From Larix sibirica (lineage: Eukaryota > Streptophyta > Pinopsida > Pinales > Pinaceae): DNA of 31,253 bases. The position numbers were made by a program, and so were the translations under genes. A model generated the notes under the pieces. The model was not told the DNA's origin. It searched no databases and was given only the letters and a program-made list of their open reading frames with translations. Shown here piece by piece: positions 28,576 through 31,253 of the stretch (the first letter of the stretch is position 1; each line of letters starts with the position of its first letter). Location of the stretch: the NCBI GenBank assembly GCA_004151065.3, contig NWUY0300001339.1:1-31253 (forward strand), read 5' to 3'.

Positions 28576-30714
28576 TCATTGGTATTGTCGATGGTTTATG
28601 GATTCATATCTAAAAGTTTGTCCCCTTCTATGTAGTGGGTTATGATATACCTTGGGATCTATATCATACTTATTGTTTATATAAACATGTATGTTTATAG
28701 AATAGCTCATGTGTATTTATTATCTTTATATCAATGATATTCTCATATAACAATTTGTAATTTCTCTTCCTTTAACTAGTGACAACTCGGCACGTAATTT
28801 ATGGGCATCTTTTTTGTTTAAAATTTTATTAGTATATCCATTAATGTAGAGGCCAATAGTCATGTTTCTCATCTTATTTTATCTATTGCATAATGTCTCT
28901 ATTCTTTCATTGATATCAGGAATGTTTTTCCATTTCTTTCATTAATGTTACTATCGACTTGATAAAAGCAATGTGTATATCGATTTGTTTAGAATGTTTG
29001 TGTTTACATTTTTTAATAATAAGGTTGATAGGCCTATAACATGCCATGGCATGTTTGTTTTTTAATTTAAGGATAGTTACATAATATTTCTTTACTATAA
29101 ACACATATTCTCATATATAACAATTTATTGGCTTATTATTAAACCCATTTTTAATAATGATTTCTCAATTAGGGTCAAGAGTAGGTCAAGTTGTATTTAA
29201 CTTGACAATCGATAATAACATTGTTATTGTTTGTGTTTCATTGATTGTTTGTACATGTAAATACTCTATGTGTTACTACTACTCAATTCTCTCCACATAT
29301 ATGAAAGGATATCTGGTTATTTCCTTGTTTTAGACTAAAGAATATGGTTACTGTAATTGTTAGAATAATATACAATCTCTTAGTACATTTCAACAACTTC
29401 TTGTTAGAGTCTAACACCTCTTTGTTTAAACCCTATCTATTTAGATAGTCATCGTAGGGTTTCCAAATCTATTTTGTAGGAGCATGCAAAATATAGATTA
29501 CTATACATGTTCCTATGTGTATGAGGCAATTCATAAAATCCCTAATTAAAGTAAAATAGACAACAATAACTCTTTATAGAAAATTAATAATATCAATGTC
29601 TACATTTCTCTATTTATGATCAATCACATAAATGAACAATTTGTCTCTTCCCTTTCATAACTCCGACATTAAAAGAGTAATAAACAAATACTAAAGCAAA
29701 TCATTAATTCATAAACAAAAAGAGTTGGAAGGGTCATTCACTTATTTGTTCCTTCTTATAAGTCTTCTAGCAAATCAAATGAGTAGTCCTAAACCACCCA
29801 GCCATAGAATAACAAGGACACTTTAGTCTATATGCCTTGATAGTCACCCTTGTTCCAATCCATAGTATAACTAGGGTCAAGCTACTTAGGCTGTTCTTAT
29901 GAGATGATGTATTGGTTTTAAATATAAACAGGACTAACACAGTCCCAAGTAATCAACAGGAACATCTTTAGTTCCACACCGAACATTTTTTGAGTGCTCA
30001 TAACAGTGGGAAACTTGAAAGGCTTATCCTCTATCTTATTATAATAGTTCTAGAATAACTTTTACTAGTCATTTGTGGGTTTAGTACATGAAAACCCTTT
30101 CCTAAGTACAACACCTTTCATGCTTCACTCTATGGCCATAAATAATTTATTATCTAAACCCGATTAGACTTGAACTTGGTTCATTTTCTCATGCAAATAC
30201 CCACTTCTTGGCTTCTCTATATGTTCTCTTGTTTCATTCACTTCGAGGTTTGTATCTTGTCTGTACATTTAGTGTTTGTATCTTTCTTTTGTTTTCTTCT
30301 CCCAAATAAAAATGATCTCATTTCTTGATTTCTCTATTCTTTTGTATTGAGAAGATTCTAGTTTAAAAAGTCATTTTCTTTAGGTATAATGTGAGTGAGA
30401 CATGCCACATCAGTTTTTAGGGTTTTGGAAGGTTTTAGTTCTATAGTTTCATATTATTAAAATATAAAGTATACTTTTTTAAGGTTTATTTTTCAACTTA
30501 TCCCCTTAATGATACTATGGCATCTCTTATATCTAGTTTTTCCCATTCGTATTATATGGAAAATAAATTTAAAAAATAAAAATAACACATTTACATTCAC
30601 ACCATGACTATTATCAACGATTTTTAGTTTTCAATATTTAATACAAATTCCAAAATAATGTACTTTTCAAAAATAAACTAATAAACTTAGGAGAATGAAA
30701 TATTGGGATATTAC
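28576..30714. other. Unassigned AT-rich DNA, no gene seen
   Basis: Over 2 kb with no recognisable coding, RNA or element relic. Short hairpin-forming palindromes occur at 28641-28668, 28680-28699 (9-bp arms, 2-bp gap) and 29428-29462 (8-bp arms AAACCCTA/TAGGGTTT). An ATTCTCATATAACAATTT-like motif occurs at about 28738 and again at about 29106. The part below 30715 may be an LTR read on the minus strand. Confidence 0.5.
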
Positions 30715-30715
30715 A
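30695..30715 (-). repeat. Possible LTR terminus
   Basis: The minus strand begins TGTAATATCCCAATATTTC at 30715, like many plant LTR starts and like family B copy 1 (TGTAATATCC at 7377). No PBS or partner LTR was found, so the other limit is unknown. Confidence 0.3.
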
Positions 30716-31253
30716 TACACCCACCGTTATGATGCAAATATTCCCCCCATCTCATCATCTGATGAGGGGAAATGTTGTTCAAACTTCTCTAAAATGAAAG
30801 AGATTAGTAAAGAGGACGTAACACCTGAAAGATAAAGCTTGGAAGACCATATCCATCAGTCCCTCTAGGTAAAATATTCAATTTTTGTTTTTCCTTTTTC
30901 AAATTTGTGTTAATAGAAAGCATATTTTAGTCTCTTTCCCGCATCAATATTGTCAAATGGTATGCATGTTTCTTCATTTTATTTTGTATTAAATTATCTT
31001 TCTACTAATAATATTGGGAAATGGTGGTATTGCTATCTTCTTAGTCTATTACTATTATTGTAATTGTGTGCAAGTTCTTTGTGGATGGAATTTTAAATTT
31101 GCATCCTTCTTATTTCTCCACAATAAGACTGATTCAACAAGAATATTTCCCCATAAGGTTTATTCTCTTTCCATCATTATTTTTCCATTCACTTGACATT
31201 TGAGACATATTTTGATAGAAATAACTCACTAACATATTTACTAATGTTGGAGG
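30716..31253. other. Unassigned DNA at window end
   Basis: No recognised feature. A 60-codon plus frame at 31014-31196 has no known match. Confidence 0.5.

Noticed and set aside
29428-29462. Telomere-derived repeat
   Set aside because: Only one unit of the plant telomere motif occurs in each arm; no tandem array.
1-31253. CRISPR array, bacterial defence system or operon
   Set aside because: No spaced direct repeats, no bacterial gene density or ribosome binding sites; all recognised coding relics are plant retroelements or a plant membrane protein.

Overview
This looks like a stretch of an AT-rich, repeat-filled seed-plant nuclear genome, most likely a gymnosperm. The clues are three separate LINE relics, two copies of one Ty3/gypsy family, solo or partial LTRs of another family, a probable tRNA-derived SINE, and long gene-free AT-rich DNA. 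There are no bacterial-style operons, ribosome binding sites or CRISPR arrays. I see no intact functional protein-coding gene. Every recognisable coding relic carries stops or frameshifts. The organism call is inference; the plant origin is much firmer than the gymnosperm guess.

Layout: 1-1200 (minus) is a truncated Ty3/gypsy pol fragment. 3119-3936 (minus) is a decayed host gene for a plant polytopic membrane protein, with a TATA-type promoter candidate about 800 bp upstream at 4738-4747. 6627-7377 (minus) is an LTR plus primer-binding-site remnant of a second LTR family. 7934-9552 (plus) is a 5'-truncated LINE. 9560-15302 (minus) is a nearly full-length but very old Ty3/gypsy element. It has a 5' LTR, a PBS-like site, gag with a CCHC knuckle, protease, RT, RNase H, integrase, a polypurine tract and a truncated 3' LTR. 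15303-19540 is mostly unassigned DNA with an LTR-like stretch, a SINE candidate and a LINE 3'-end scrap. 19540-22013 (plus) is a truncated plant L1-type LINE. 22014-23980 has two short unrecognised open frames and a tandem duplication. 23978-28575 (minus) is the best-preserved element, an L1-type LINE with endonuclease, RT, zinc-binding and RNase H domains. 28576-31253 is unassigned apart from a possible LTR terminus.

The pieces do not act together as a pathway; this is a graveyard of independent insertions. Several are demonstrably inactive: catalytic residues are lost in protease, integrase, LINE endonuclease, RT and RNase H, as detailed per feature. I did not find a convincing new biological system. 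The items most worth a second look are the membrane-protein pseudogene with its promoter candidate, the domain-complete LINE at 24-28.5 kb, the N-linked exact duplication at 10.8 kb (probably an assembly join), and the short unrecognised frames near 22.5-23.2 kb.
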